From: RPRB01 sp035543115
GTDB taxonomy: Bacteria > Myxococcota > Myxococcia > Myxococcales > Myxococcaceae
NCBI GenBank assembly: GCA_035543115.1
Contig: DATKKF010000029.1
Span: forward strand, 1-64,000
Length of the DNA: 64,000 bases
Direction: 5' to 3'
The notes below the pieces were generated by a model. It had not been told where the DNA came from and searched no databases. It worked only from the letters and a program-made list of their open reading frames with translations. Of this stretch, positions 9,627 to 18,669 are shown piece after piece. A program made the translations under genes and the position numbers. Every line of letters begins with the position of its first letter. The first letter of the stretch is position 1.

Positions 9627-10739
9627 TCAGTGCAGCGCCGCGGCGGGTGCCGGCGTCCCTGGCCCCGGCTCGGCTCCGGGAGGCTCGTCCGTCGGGGGCG
9701 TCTTGTGCAGCCGCCTCTCGATCCAGAGGGTGGCCACGATGATCTGGATCACCGTGAGCAGGGGTGTCGCGACCATCAGGCCCAGGAGCCCGAACAGCGC
9801 GCCCATGATCGCCTGGAAGAAGAGCAGCAGCGCGGGGTTGGCCTCCACCGCGCGCCGCATCACGTACGGCTGCACCAGGTAGCCCTCGATGACGTGCACC
9901 CCGAGGTACACCGCCAGCGCCAGCGCGAAGTGGTGCGGTGATTGCGAGAGACCGATGAGGAGCCCCGGCACCGAGCTCGACACGGCGCCCACGTAGGGCA
10001 CGAACGTCCCGAAGAAGGTCAACACCCCGAGCAGCCCCCAGCCCTCGATGCCGGCGAAGAAGAGCCCGACCGCAGTCACCGAGCCCATCAGGAACATCGC
10101 CACCACCGTCCCCCCCACCCATCCGCGGAGTCCGGTCCCGAGCCGGGTCCACAGCTCGTCGAACGCCGGCTCGAAGCTGTGCGGGAGCATCGATCGGATC
10201 CCGCGCTCGTAGAGCGACGGGCGGTGGACCAGGAAGGCGGCGAGGACGATCAGCAGCACGAAGGTGGAGATCAGCTCCACCACGTGGCCCAGGGCCTTCG
10301 GGGTGAGGGTGGCCACCGTCTCCACCGCCTGCGGCACCTTGGCCTTCATCATCCCGGCGACGTCCTTGCCGTTGGTGAGCTGGCGCACCGTCCTGTCCCG
10401 CTGCGCGCGCCGGAGCCAGGCCTCCGCCTTCCGGGCCGCATCGGGGAGTCCGTCGACGAGCTGCTTGCCCTGGTCGACCACCACCGGCGCTGCGATCGCC
10501 ACCATCCCGCCCACCAACCCGAAGGTGAGCAGCACCGTCAGCACCACCGCCGCGGCCCGCGGCATCACGCGGGAGAGCCAGCCCACCGGGAAGCAGAAGA
10601 TCGCCGCGACGAGGATCGCCAGGAACCCGAGGAGGAAGACGTTCTGGGCCTTGATCAGCCCGATCCACATCGCCCAGGCGGCGAGCAACGACAGCGCCAG
10701 CACCAGCGGGCGCTTCCACAGGCGAAGGCCGCGGATCAT
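9627..10739 (-). CDS. AI-2E-family transporter (PerM/YdiK-like permease)
   Basis: The protein has 370 aa with about eight hydrophobic segments: two or three at the N-terminus, a soluble helical part around residues 85-145, and further segments to about 345. The block GWVGGTVVAMFLMGSVTAVGLFFAGIEGWGLLGVLTFFGTFVPYVG is the family signature, including the F(V/I)PY(V/I)G motif. Members export small molecules or ions; AI-2 transport is shown for few. The C-terminus is Pro-rich and cytoplasmic. Its ATG overlaps the stop of the ChaB-type gene (ATGA), so the two genes form an operon. Confidence 0.88.
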   Translation of the reverse strand: MIRGLRLWKRPLVLALSLLAAWAMWIGLIKAQNVFLLGFLAILVAAIFCFPVGWLSRVMPRAAAVVLTVLLTFGLVGGMVAIAAPVVVDQGKQLVDGLPDAARKAEAWLRRAQRDRTVRQLTNGKDVAGMMKAKVPQAVETVATLTPKALGHVVELISTFVLLIVLAAFLVHRPSLYERGIRSMLPHSFEPAFDELWTRLGTGLRGWVGGTVVAMFLMGSVTAVGLFFAGIEGWGLLGVLTFFGTFVPYVGAVSSSVPGLLIGLSQSPHHFALALAVYLGVHVIEGYLVQPYVMRRAVEANPALLLFFQAIMGALFGLLGLMVATPLLTVIQIIVATLWIERRLHKTPPTDEPPGAEPGPGTPAPAAALH

Positions 10740-11128
10740 TGCTTCTTCGCGATCGCCGTGGCGAGCTGACCCTTGCTCATCCGCGACCGGCCGGGGATGT
10801 CGAGCGAGCGGGCGCGCTTCAGGAGATCCTTCTTGCCGTTGCCCTCGGCGTCGACGCCTCCGTAGGTCTCGCCCTTGCCCGCCCGCTTGGCAGCGGTCGA
10901 GGTCTGCTTGCTGCGCGGGTCCGACGGGCCGGTGTGCCCGCCCTTCTTGCGCTGCCAGTGATCGCCCACCCTCTCGAACGCTCGCTTCAGCACCGCGAAG
11001 GCCGTGCGGTGGGCGCGCTCGCCGTCGCCGTACTCCTGCTCGGCGTGCTGGAGCGTCTTCTGGTAGGTGCGCTGTGCTCCGGGCGGGGATCGCTTCAGGG
11101 TGGACGGCAACTTGGTTCGGCCAGGCAT
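10736..11128 (-). CDS. chaB: ChaB-family protein with Rho-N-like C-terminus
   Basis: The protein has 130 aa. The first 60 residues (LPSTLKRSPPGAQRTYQKTLQHAEQEYGDGERAHRTAFAVLKRAF) match ChaB, a small helical protein named from the cation-transport locus of E. coli. The C-terminus (KKDLLKRARSLDIPGRSRMSKGQLATAIAKKQ) resembles the Rho N-terminal or SAP-like helical motif that binds nucleic acid and is commonly appended to ChaB in soil bacteria. The middle is basic and flexible. It overlaps the permease gene by four bases. Confidence 0.8.
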   Translation of the reverse strand: MPGRTKLPSTLKRSPPGAQRTYQKTLQHAEQEYGDGERAHRTAFAVLKRAFERVGDHWQRKKGGHTGPSDPRSKQTSTAAKRAGKGETYGGVDAEGNGKKDLLKRARSLDIPGRSRMSKGQLATAIAKKQ

Positions 11129-11225
11129 GGTGCGGAAGAGGTGTGCCTTGCCGCGCCGGACGGCAAGCGTCCTGTCGACCGGAGGACAGGGGAGGCGCGG
11201 ACCCCTGTCTGGCGAGGCCCGCCCG

Positions 11226-12716
11226 CTACTGGTGCACAGGGAGCCCGGCCGCGCCCGGGTCGAACGCCAGGCCGCCGAAGGTCACCTGGGTCAGCGAGTT
11301 GAGCTGCACGCTCCCGGACGTGCCCGACACCTGGACCAGGTTCCCGCTGGGATTGCTCTGGTTCCCGGCCGAGAGCACCCAGAGGTTGCCCAGCTTGTCG
11401 AAGGCGAGGCCTCCTGGACAGGCGAAGTCCGGAAGCGCGAGGGCGCTGCCCACCGTGGGGCTGACCTGCTGGATGAAGTTCCCGGTGCAGCTGCTCGCCC
11501 AGACGTTCGGAGGCGTGCTCGCGTCCACGACCACCCCGTATGCGTCGGCCACCGCGGCCCCGGCCCCCACTCCGCTCTCCGCCGTGCCGCCGTCGGCCGG
11601 GAAGCGGTACACGTGGCCGTTCACGCCGGCCTGCTTCGAGGTCACCCAGAGCTTGCCGGTGTTCGCGCCGTCGAAGCTGATCCCCCAGGGGCAGGTCACG
11701 GTGATGATCTTCGAGGGGGTGGCATTGGCGTCGCTGCGCGAGAAGGTCGAGACCGAGTTCCCGCTGCAGCTCGCCACGGCGATGGTGTCGCCCCGGATGG
11801 CGACGCCGGTGGCGTCGTTCAGGGAGATCGTCCGCGCGGGCGTGCTGCCGTCGGAGGCCAGCAAGTCCGGGGTGAACATGCGCACCCCGTCGGAGAAGGT
11901 GGCCCAGAGGTTCCCGTCCGCGTCGAAGGCCACCGCCCTGGCGCCACCGACGCTCAGACCATTCTGGCTCGCCCGGTCGACCAGCAGCTGGTTCTCAGTG
12001 TAGCTGCGGATCGCGCCGTCCACCGGCAACCAGAGTCGCCCGAGGCCACCCCGGAGCGCGAAGGTCACCGCGACGGTGGTCTCCTGGTTCGGCTTGACCG
12101 GGACCTGGACCGACCGGGCGGGGGTCCCGCCGTCGAACTGCACCGTCCCGTCCCAGATGCCATCCACAATCGTCCCGGACACCGCGATGCCGGCGTCGGC
12201 GGTGACGACGTACGTCCCGGCGTCGATGATCTTGCTGCGGAGCACCCTGGGCGCGTTGGCGACGAAGGTGGCCTTCGTTCCGGACGCCAGGTCGGCGACG
12301 TCCACCGAGCCAACCGCCCCGCCGGGGTCGATGCCCAGCGCGATGCGGCCGTGCGTCGAGGGCACGACCTGGATCGCCGCGGTCGCGGGGTGGAGCGTGC
12401 CACCCACGGTCGCCGTTGCCTGGACCACCACCGGTCCGCCGGTCGTCCCGAGATCGGTCGGGGTGAAGGCCACCGTCGAGCCGTTGCTCGCGCCGAGAAC
12501 CCCCGCGGTTCCGCTGAACACGATCCAGGTCACGTTTCCGGTGAGATCGCCGTTCTGCGGCACCGCCTGGAGGGTGATCGGGTCCGCGCCCGTCTCGACG
12601 CTCACTGTGGCGGGCGAGATGGTGAGCTTCGGGCCGATGTTCGGAATGGGCCCCTCGTCGCTGCAGGCGATCGCGAGGGCCAGGGGGGCGAGGGACACCA
12701 CGAGCGGGATGCGCAT
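11226..12716 (-). CDS. Beta-propeller (NHL/SMP-30-like) lipoprotein
   Basis: The protein has 496 aa. It opens with a lipoprotein-type signal peptide, with Cys18 after ALAIA. Residues 30-220 are Ig-like beta segments (LTISPATVSVETGADPITLQAVPQNG resembles BIG2-type domains). The rest contains repeats such as AVAFDADGNLWATFSDGV, GVAIRGDTIAVASCSGNSV and GLAFDKLGNLWVLSAGNQ, typical blades of an NHL-like propeller. It is probably anchored in the outer membrane and exposed to the periplasm or surface; its ligand is unknown. ATG at 12716 was preferred to an extended frame up to 12827 because the signal peptide begins there. A TTGACG (12767-12772, minus strand) may be its -35. Confidence 0.75.
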   Translation of the reverse strand: MRIPLVVSLAPLALAIACSDEGPIPNIGPKLTISPATVSVETGADPITLQAVPQNGDLTGNVTWIVFSGTAGVLGASNGSTVAFTPTDLGTTGGPVVVQATATVGGTLHPATAAIQVVPSTHGRIALGIDPGGAVGSVDVADLASGTKATFVANAPRVLRSKIIDAGTYVVTADAGIAVSGTIVDGIWDGTVQFDGGTPARSVQVPVKPNQETTVAVTFALRGGLGRLWLPVDGAIRSYTENQLLVDRASQNGLSVGGARAVAFDADGNLWATFSDGVRMFTPDLLASDGSTPARTISLNDATGVAIRGDTIAVASCSGNSVSTFSRSDANATPSKIITVTCPWGISFDGANTGKLWVTSKQAGVNGHVYRFPADGGTAESGVGAGAAVADAYGVVVDASTPPNVWASSCTGNFIQQVSPTVGSALALPDFACPGGLAFDKLGNLWVLSAGNQSNPSGNLVQVSGTSGSVQLNSLTQVTFGGLAFDPGAAGLPVHQ

Positions 12717-12875
12717 TCGGTCTCTGGTTCGGGAAGAGACCCGACGACATCGCCTTTCGGCACCCGCGTCAACGTTTGGGCACGGGTGCGCCGCTGCCCA
12801 CATACCGCCGGGCTCGGACGTCCCCACCCCGTCCGCCCGAGGAGCGGCGGCCGGCGGCGCTCGTGGGCGCCGGGC

Positions 12876-14090
12876 TCATCCGGGCGCGACGACGCGGCCC
12901 GCCACGGTGGCCTGAACCTCGGGCCGGATCCGCGCGAGGAGCAGCGTCGACAGAGCGCCCACCGCCAGACAGGAGAGCCACAGCGTCCGCGCGCCGGCGG
13001 CCCCGAGCACGCTCAGACCGGCCCACGGCCCGACCGTGAACCCGATGCCGAAGGTCATCGAGTAGAAGCCCATGTACTCGCCCCGCCGCGCCGCCGGCGC
13101 GAGCTCCGAGACGTACGCCGCGGTCGATGGGAAGAGGATCATCTCCCCCACCGTCCAGACCACCACCGTGGCCAGGATGCCCCAGTAGCTGGTCAGGAAC
13201 GCCAGCGCGCCGAAGCCCACCGTGCAGAGCGCCGAGCCCACCGAGAGCGCACGGGCCGGGCTCCAGTGCGCGGTGGCGGCGTTCAGCCGCACCTCGAGGA
13301 ACACGATCAGCAGCGTGTTGAGCGTGAACAGCAGCCCGAAGCTCCGGGTGGAGAGGCCGAGCTGCTCCACCATCCACACCGGCAACGCTCCATCGTGCTG
13401 GAAGAAGACCAGCAGGACGGGGAGCAGACAGAGGATGACGTACCGCAGACGACGGTCGGCGATGGCCCCCAGCGCCGGCGGTGCCCCGGCGTGCGTCTCG
13501 GTCGAGTGTGCCCGGAGCGGAAACAGCAGCAGCACCAGGCCCGCGGCGATCGACGACGCTCCGTTGACCCAGAACAGCACCCGGAACGAATGCGCGGCGA
13601 GGAATCCCCCCAGCGCCGGACCCACGCTCATCCCCAGGTTGATGGCCAGCCGGTTGAGGGCAAAGGCCTGCCGGCGGAGCTCGGAAGGAGCCAGGTCGCC
13701 CACCAGCGCCAGGGTCGCCGGGCGCATCGCCTCGGCCACCGCCGAGAGCACCACCATGCCGACCAGCACCTGGGGCAGCGTCCGGAGCAGCGGCAGCGCC
13801 CAGAACCCGGGGCCACCCAGGACCAGCGACAGGGTGAGGATGCGCTGCGCGCCGATCCGGTCCGCGAGTCGCCCGGCAAAGGGAGAGATGAGGAGGGAGA
13901 CGATGCCGTACACCCCGAGCGCCAGGCCTGCCTGGGCGGCCGAGAACCCGAGGTTCCGGGTGAAGTGGAGCGCCAGGAACGGGATGACCATCGTCCCGGC
14001 GCGGTTCACCAGCGTGGCCAGGGCAAGCAGCCAGCTGTCACGGGGGAGACCCGCCAGGCCCGACCAGGGATTGAGCGCGCGCCAGGTCAT
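12876..14090 (-). CDS. Major facilitator superfamily transporter
   Basis: The protein has 404 aa with about 12 hydrophobic segments. GRLADRIGAQRIL after the second segment is the MFS motif A (GxLaDrxGrrxxl). The block LGMSVGPALGGFLA is the motif-C-like glycine-rich helix of drug/H+ antiporters. It probably exports a drug or metabolite. The open frame continues far upstream to 15323, but that part is antisense to the DUF1615 gene and is not coding. The ATG at 14090 begins MTWRALNPW and lies 42 bp from the divergent ATG at 14133, leaving little room for two promoters. No Shine-Dalgarno is visible. Confidence 0.85.
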   Translation of the reverse strand: MTWRALNPWSGLAGLPRDSWLLALATLVNRAGTMVIPFLALHFTRNLGFSAAQAGLALGVYGIVSLLISPFAGRLADRIGAQRILTLSLVLGGPGFWALPLLRTLPQVLVGMVVLSAVAEAMRPATLALVGDLAPSELRRQAFALNRLAINLGMSVGPALGGFLAAHSFRVLFWVNGASSIAAGLVLLLFPLRAHSTETHAGAPPALGAIADRRLRYVILCLLPVLLVFFQHDGALPVWMVEQLGLSTRSFGLLFTLNTLLIVFLEVRLNAATAHWSPARALSVGSALCTVGFGALAFLTSYWGILATVVVWTVGEMILFPSTAAYVSELAPAARRGEYMGFYSMTFGIGFTVGPWAGLSVLGAAGARTLWLSCLAVGALSTLLLARIRPEVQATVAGRVVAPG

Positions 14091-14132
14091 GGGGGAGGCC
14101 GGAAGGAGCGGGGGTAACGTCCCGCCGACGTG

Positions 14133-15365
14133 ATGTCGAGCACCGCTCGCTGTATTCCCCGCCGTGGGCCGTTCGTGTTTCGCCCCCGAGGGTGGCTGAC
14201 CGCGCTGCTGCTCACGGTGGCGACCTCGTGCCACGAGGCGCCGCCACATCCTCCGCCCCCGGCGCGGGCGCCGCCACCGCTGGGGCCCGCGCAGGTCCGG
14301 GCCGCGTTCCCCGAGGGGGTCGGCGACCCGGGAGGCTGGGCGAAGGACACCCTCGCTGCCTTCGCTGACGCGGGGCTGGTCCCGGACGCCATACGCGTCT
14401 GCGGGGTGGTGGCGGTTCTGCAGCAGGAGTCCGGCTTCCAGGCCGACCCGCCCGTCGCCAACCTCGGGACGCTGGTTCGGACGCGACTCAGGGAGGAGGC
14501 GGAGAAGTACGGGCCGCTCGGGCCCGCGGCGATGGAGCGGCTCCTCCAGGACTCGTCCCCGGGCGACAGGCGGACGTTCGATCAACGCATCAGGCGGCTG
14601 CGCACCGAGCGTGAGCTGGACCTCCTCTTCCGCGACATGCTCGAGGCCGAGCGGCGCGAGCACCCGGCAATGCTCGCCACCGCCAACCTGCTCGACACCC
14701 TGTTCCGCGGCCGTCGCCTGGAGGACCTGAACCCGGTCACCACCGCCGGCTCGATGCAGGTGAGCGTCCGCTGGGCGGTGGAGTACGCGCGGAGCCGGGG
14801 CTGGCCCGACGCCGAGGAATCGGTGCGCGACGCGCTCTACACCCGGGCCGGTGGCCTCCGCTTCGGCGTGCCCCGGCTCTGGGGGTATCCGCTCACCGAC
14901 GGCGACGTGCTGTACCGATTTGCCGACTACAACGCGGGCCAGTATGCCTCGCGGAACGCGGCGGTGCAGCGCGCGCTGGCCCAGCTCACCGGGCTTCCGC
15001 TCGCCGCGGACGGTGACCTCCTGGTCTACGGCCCGGACGGGCGCCCCACGCCCGAGGACAGCGAGACGTTGCGGGCGTTCCGCGTCTTCCGTGAGCGCTT
15101 CGTTCCGACGCTCCCCGAGGCGCGGCTCCGGCAGGACCTCGAGAAGGGCAAGGAGCAGGCTTTCGAGGAGACCCCCAGCTACCTCGCGCTCCGGCGCATC
15201 CACCGGGAGCGGACTGGCGGCCCGCTGCCGGCCGCGGCCGTCCCCGAGCTGGAGCTGAAGAGCCCCAAGCTCCGGCGTGGCTACACCACCGGGGCCTATG
15301 CGCGGAGCGTGCTGCGGCATCACCGGGCGTGCCTCCAGCGGTCGAGGGGTGACTCTCCGGAGTGA
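14133..15365 (+). CDS. DUF1615-family lipoprotein
   Basis: The protein has 410 aa. After an N-terminal arginine-rich segment a hydrophobic stretch ends at TSCHEAPP, a lipoprotein-like cleavage site. The body contains CGVVAVLQQESGFQADPPVANLG and NPVTTAGSMQVSV, which match DUF1615. The QQES/GSMQVSV pattern resembles the catalytic region of lysozyme-like transglycosylases, so a peptidoglycan role is a reasonable guess. FADYNAGQYASRNAAVQ near residue 270 fits the same idea (AYNAG-like). ATG at 14133 directly follows a possible GTG start at 14130. It is divergent from the MFS gene. Confidence 0.75.
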   Translation: MSSTARCIPRRGPFVFRPRGWLTALLLTVATSCHEAPPHPPPPARAPPPLGPAQVRAAFPEGVGDPGGWAKDTLAAFADAGLVPDAIRVCGVVAVLQQESGFQADPPVANLGTLVRTRLREEAEKYGPLGPAAMERLLQDSSPGDRRTFDQRIRRLRTERELDLLFRDMLEAERREHPAMLATANLLDTLFRGRRLEDLNPVTTAGSMQVSVRWAVEYARSRGWPDAEESVRDALYTRAGGLRFGVPRLWGYPLTDGDVLYRFADYNAGQYASRNAAVQRALAQLTGLPLAADGDLLVYGPDGRPTPEDSETLRAFRVFRERFVPTLPEARLRQDLEKGKEQAFEETPSYLALRRIHRERTGGPLPAAAVPELELKSPKLRRGYTTGAYARSVLRHHRACLQRSRGDSPE

Positions 15366-15500
15366 GCCGGCGGGCCGGGCCGCTCAGACACAGGACGGGC
15401 ACCCGGAGTTCACCGGCCCGTGCGCGGGCCGTCGAGCGCTTCCGGTACCCACGGAACATCCCGCCCCGCCCGGGGTTCAAAGGACGAGAGGCTAGGGCTG

Positions 15501-16211
15501 ATGGCCGTCGCGAAGGAAGACTGGTCCAGGCCTGCGTTCGAGCCCGGTGGCGGTGACGCCTCGCTCTTCTACCTCGTCTTCGGAAGGCTCGGTCCGGTGC
15601 GGCTCCCGCCCGCGCCCTCGGGGTTGTCGCTCACCGTGCACCCGCAGGGCGAGGCGCGGCTGTGGGTCGAGCCCCTGGTGGCGTCCACCGGCGGCGGACA
15701 GAACGGGCAGGGGGCGCTCGCGGGCCTGGTCCGGAGCGCGCCCGACTTCGCGGTGCTCCGTGGACAGCGGGCCGATCCACCCGACCTGGGCTACCTGCGC
15801 GACGCCGAGTCGGTGCTCGCGGCGCTGCTCGAAGCCGGCGCGGCGGCCGTGCTCGACGTCGAGGCACAGCGCTGGTGGACCCCGGCCGGTTTCCGCGGGG
15901 AGGTCCTCAACGGGGTCCGGCCGGCGGTCCGGGCGCACGTCTCGGTCCGGGCCCGGACGGGGGTGGTGGAGACGCGTGGGCTGCGCAAGTTCGGCCGGCC
16001 GGACCTGCGACTTTATCGGGTCCCGGCGGACGCCGAGCCCGAGGCGGTGGGGCTGTGCTGGAGCCTCGTCGAGCGGCTCGCCCGCGGCGTCCGGCCCGGG
16101 CCCGGCTTCTCCGCCGGGCGGCTCCGGCTCCGTCCCAGCGGCGAGCCCGGCCATCCCGCGCTCGAAGGAGAGTGGCCGGAGCCGCCACTCCCACGCGCCA
16201 GCAACCCCTGA
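15501..16211 (+). CDS. Hypothetical cytoplasmic protein
   Basis: The protein has 236 aa. No signal peptide, membrane segment or metal motif is visible. It contains a well-folded-looking central part (VLAALLEAGAAAVLDVEAQRWWTPAGF) and a Pro/Gly-rich end. I do not recognise the family. ATG at 15501 was chosen because GAGAGG lies about ten bases upstream and the frame before it looks random. It precedes the aminotransferase gene by about 60 bp on the same strand, with a separate promoter-like box between them, so functional linkage is unproven. Confidence 0.6.
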   Translation: MAVAKEDWSRPAFEPGGGDASLFYLVFGRLGPVRLPPAPSGLSLTVHPQGEARLWVEPLVASTGGGQNGQGALAGLVRSAPDFAVLRGQRADPPDLGYLRDAESVLAALLEAGAAAVLDVEAQRWWTPAGFRGEVLNGVRPAVRAHVSVRARTGVVETRGLRKFGRPDLRLYRVPADAEPEAVGLCWSLVERLARGVRPGPGFSAGRLRLRPSGEPGHPALEGEWPEPPLPRASNP

Positions 16212-16258
16212 GCCTGGACGCGCGGTCGGGGTTGCGCTGCTGCAGGCGGAGTGTGGTG

Positions 16259-16264
16259 TAGAGT
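16259..16264 (+). promoter_or_regulatory. Candidate -10 box, leaderless aminotransferase start
   Basis: TAGAGT ends 10 nt before the ATG at 16275. The interval has no real Shine-Dalgarno. A TTGCGC at 16232-16237 is 21 bp upstream, too far for a normal -35 spacing. Confidence 0.35.
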
Positions 16265-16274
16265 CGGGACCTTC

Positions 16275-17543
16275 ATGTCGAGCAGCGAGAGCGCCCCGCA
16301 GGCGTTCCGACCGGTGCCCCGCACCGGCGTCATCTTCGTCACCACCGAGGCCCAGAAGCGCGGCTTCGATCCGGCCAGCCCGGACTGGTGCAACCTCGGT
16401 CAGGGCCAGCCGGAGACGGGCGAGCTGCCGGGCGCGCCGCCGCGGATCCACACCGTCGCGGTGGACCCGGCGGACCAGGAGTACGCGCCGGTCGCCGGGC
16501 TCTGGGAGCTTCGAGAGGCCATCGCCGCGCACTACAACCGCACCTATCGGCGGGGGCTCCCCTCGCAGTACTCGGCGGAGAACGTCAGCGTGTCGGGCGG
16601 CGGGCGGACCTCGCTCACCCGCGCCGCGGCGAGCCTGGGGTTGATCAACCTGGGGCACTTCCTCCCCGACTACACGGCCTACGAGGAGCTGCTCGACGTC
16701 TTCAAGGCCTTCACCGCGATCCCCATCCTGCTCGACCCGGAGCGGGGCTACGCCTTCGGGCCGGACGCGCTGAAGCAGGAGATCCTCGGCCTCGGGCTCT
16801 CGGCGGTGCTGCTCTCCAACCCGTCGAACCCGACCGGCAAGGTGGTGCAGGGCGCGGAGATGGAGGCGTGGGTCGAGCTGGCGCGGGGGCTCGACTGCGC
16901 GCTGCTGATCGACGAGTTCTATGCGCACTACGTCTGGACCACCGAGCCGGGGGCGCCCGCTCCGGTGAGCGCGGCGGCGCACGTGCGGGACGTGAACCGC
17001 GACCCGGTCATCCTCTTCGACGGGCTCACCAAGAACTGGCGCTACCCCGGCTGGCGGGTGACGTGGACGGTGGGGCCGCGTTCGGTCATCGACGCGCTGA
17101 GCAGCGCCGGCTCGTTCCTCGACGGTGGCGGGAGCAAGCCGCTCCAGCGGGCGGCGCTGCCGCTGTTCGAGCCCGGGCTGGTGCGGCGCGAGCTGCAGGC
17201 GATCCACGACGCGTTCCGGCCCAAGCGGGAGCGGCTGCTGAGCGGGCTGCAGGCGCTCGGGATCCGCGTGGACCGCGCGCCGGAGGGGACCTTCTACGTC
17301 TGGGGCGATCTCGCGGAGCTCCCGCCGCCGCTCAACGATGGGATGGGGCTGTTCCGCGCCGCACTCGAGCAGCGGGTCATCACCGTGCCCGGCGAGTTCT
17401 TCGACATCAATCCCGGAAAGCGGCGGCGCGGCCGCGCCTCGCGGTTCCGCGGGCACGCGCGGTTCTCCTTCGGCCCCTCGATGGAGGTGGTCGAGCGGGC
17501 GCTGGAGCGGCTGGGGAACGTGGTCCGGGCGCGGGCTGCCTGA
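16275..17543 (+). CDS. Class I/II PLP aminotransferase
   Basis: The protein has 422 aa with fold-type I aminotransferase features. YAPVAGLWELREAIAAHYN is the N-terminal substrate region. LLSNPSNPTGKVV carries the conserved Asn, LLIDEFYAHYVW the Asp-x-x-Tyr, and FDGLTKNWRYPGWRVTW the Schiff-base Lys and phosphate-binding Arg. A substrate carboxylate Arg lies in FRGHARFSFGPS near the C-terminus. The family includes aspartate and aromatic aminotransferases; the substrate here cannot be set. ATG at 16275 follows a TAGAGT box by 10 nt and has no clear Shine-Dalgarno, consistent with a leaderless message. Confidence 0.82.
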   Translation: MSSSESAPQAFRPVPRTGVIFVTTEAQKRGFDPASPDWCNLGQGQPETGELPGAPPRIHTVAVDPADQEYAPVAGLWELREAIAAHYNRTYRRGLPSQYSAENVSVSGGGRTSLTRAAASLGLINLGHFLPDYTAYEELLDVFKAFTAIPILLDPERGYAFGPDALKQEILGLGLSAVLLSNPSNPTGKVVQGAEMEAWVELARGLDCALLIDEFYAHYVWTTEPGAPAPVSAAAHVRDVNRDPVILFDGLTKNWRYPGWRVTWTVGPRSVIDALSSAGSFLDGGGSKPLQRAALPLFEPGLVRRELQAIHDAFRPKRERLLSGLQALGIRVDRAPEGTFYVWGDLAELPPPLNDGMGLFRAALEQRVITVPGEFFDINPGKRRRGRASRFRGHARFSFGPSMEVVERALERLGNVVRARAA

Positions 17544-17584
17544 AGGTCGTCGTGCGGCGTTGACAGCGGCTTCCGGTCGGTGAG

Positions 17585-18031
17585 ATGCCACGGGGCATGC
17601 GCGAGAACGAGATGCCGGTGACGGTGTCGGTCACGCGTGCCGACGGCACCGTCGAGCAGGTGCAGATCGGAACCGCCGTGCGCCGCGGAGACGGCTTCAG
17701 CGTGCGTCTGGCCGAGCTCACCATCGGGGGGGAGGGCGTGGTGCGTGCCGCCGCTCCAGCCCGCCGCGCGCCCGCCGCCGGGCCGGGCGAGCCACCGACG
17801 GTGTTCCCACCTTACGGGCGCAGCCGCGGCATGCCCATTCGCGGAGCGAGCGCGCAGGACCTCGACTTCTACGCCACGGGGGCGCGCCGGACGCTGGCCG
17901 ATCCGGGCAAGGCCCGGTTCCATGACAAGGAGCGGGCGCTGCTGGGGGCCATCGAGGCCGAGCAGGCGCGGCAGAGCGGGGGAGGCGGGACGGAGGAGGA
18001 GCCGCCGTCTCCTGAGGAAGAGCAGTTCTGA
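17585..18031 (+). CDS. Small acidic hypothetical protein
   Basis: The protein has 148 aa. Residues 10-50 look like a compact beta domain (VTVSVTRADGTVEQVQIGTAVRRGDGFSVRL). The second half contains FPPYGRSRGMPIRGASAQDLDFYATGARRTLADP, reminiscent of the short C-terminal module of exonuclease-X-like proteins, and an acidic tail of Glu and Pro. The resemblance is weak. ATGs at 17597 and 17612 are alternative starts. It ends 17 bp from the convergent Cys-rich gene. Confidence 0.55.
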   Translation: MPRGMRENEMPVTVSVTRADGTVEQVQIGTAVRRGDGFSVRLAELTIGGEGVVRAAAPARRAPAAGPGEPPTVFPPYGRSRGMPIRGASAQDLDFYATGARRTLADPGKARFHDKERALLGAIEAEQARQSGGGGTEEEPPSPEEEQF

Positions 18032-18047
18032 CCCTCGCGGCAAACCT

Positions 18048-18587
18048 CTACTTGCCGGCGGCGGGCTTCGTCACCAGGACCGTCCTGCACCCCTCGCTGA
18101 GGTCGACCTCGTGCTCGTGGAGGCAGACTGCCACCCGGCCTCGGCCGGGCGGGACGTTGCTGCAGAGCTTCGCGGCGTCACCCCGGCAGGCCTCGTGCAC
18201 CTCCTTGTAGCGTGCGCGTGCCTGCTGGAGATACGCCCGGCATGGCTGGCTCAGCTCGGCCTCGTGCGCCTGGATGCAGACCGCCAGGCGGCCGTGCCCG
18301 GGTGGGACGTCGTTGCAGAACTTCTCCGCATCGGCGCGGCAGGCTTCGTGGACCTCCTGCACCTGCGCGAGGTGGGCCACGCACCCCTCGGAGAGCTGAT
18401 CGCCCTTGTCCTGGAGACACCGGTCGATGCGACCGCCGCCAGGCTTCACGCCGGGGCACAGGCGCGCGACGTCGGCCGCGCACGCCTTCCCCAGACCCTC
18501 GCTCGTGGAAGGCGCCCGAGCCCGTGCCGAAGCGGCGCCGAGCACGGTCGTGAGGACGAGCAGGAGGATGGTCGAGGGACGAAGCAT
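18048..18587 (-). CDS. Secreted Cys-rich triple-repeat protein (GLG1-like)
   Basis: The protein has 179 aa. A signal peptide (LRPSTILLLVLTTVLGAASARA) is followed by three tandem repeats of about 45 residues, each of the type C-x-D-(A/V)-x-x-(L/F)-C-x-(D/G)-V-x-P-G-x-G-R-x-x-x-C-(L/I)-x-x-(H/K)-(E/G)-x-x-L-S-x-x-C. The four Cys per repeat match the Cys-rich GLG1 (Golgi apparatus protein 1) repeat, also found in bacterial exported proteins. The cysteines are probably disulfide-bonded in the periplasm or outside. Function in bacteria is unknown. It is convergent with the small acidic protein gene. Confidence 0.75.
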   Translation of the reverse strand: MLRPSTILLLVLTTVLGAASARARAPSTSEGLGKACAADVARLCPGVKPGGGRIDRCLQDKGDQLSEGCVAHLAQVQEVHEACRADAEKFCNDVPPGHGRLAVCIQAHEAELSQPCRAYLQQARARYKEVHEACRGDAAKLCSNVPPGRGRVAVCLHEHEVDLSEGCRTVLVTKPAAGK

Positions 18588-18669
18588 CTCGGACTCCTGG
18601 GGCAGGAGGGAGCCCCCGATCCAATACCAGGGACGCCTGGCCCCGGGGTAACGTTTGCGTGCGCTCTTC

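Noticed and set aside
14091..15323. Upstream extension of the MFS transporter frame
   Set aside because: It is antisense to the DUF1615 lipoprotein gene; the transporter begins with its first membrane helix after 14090.
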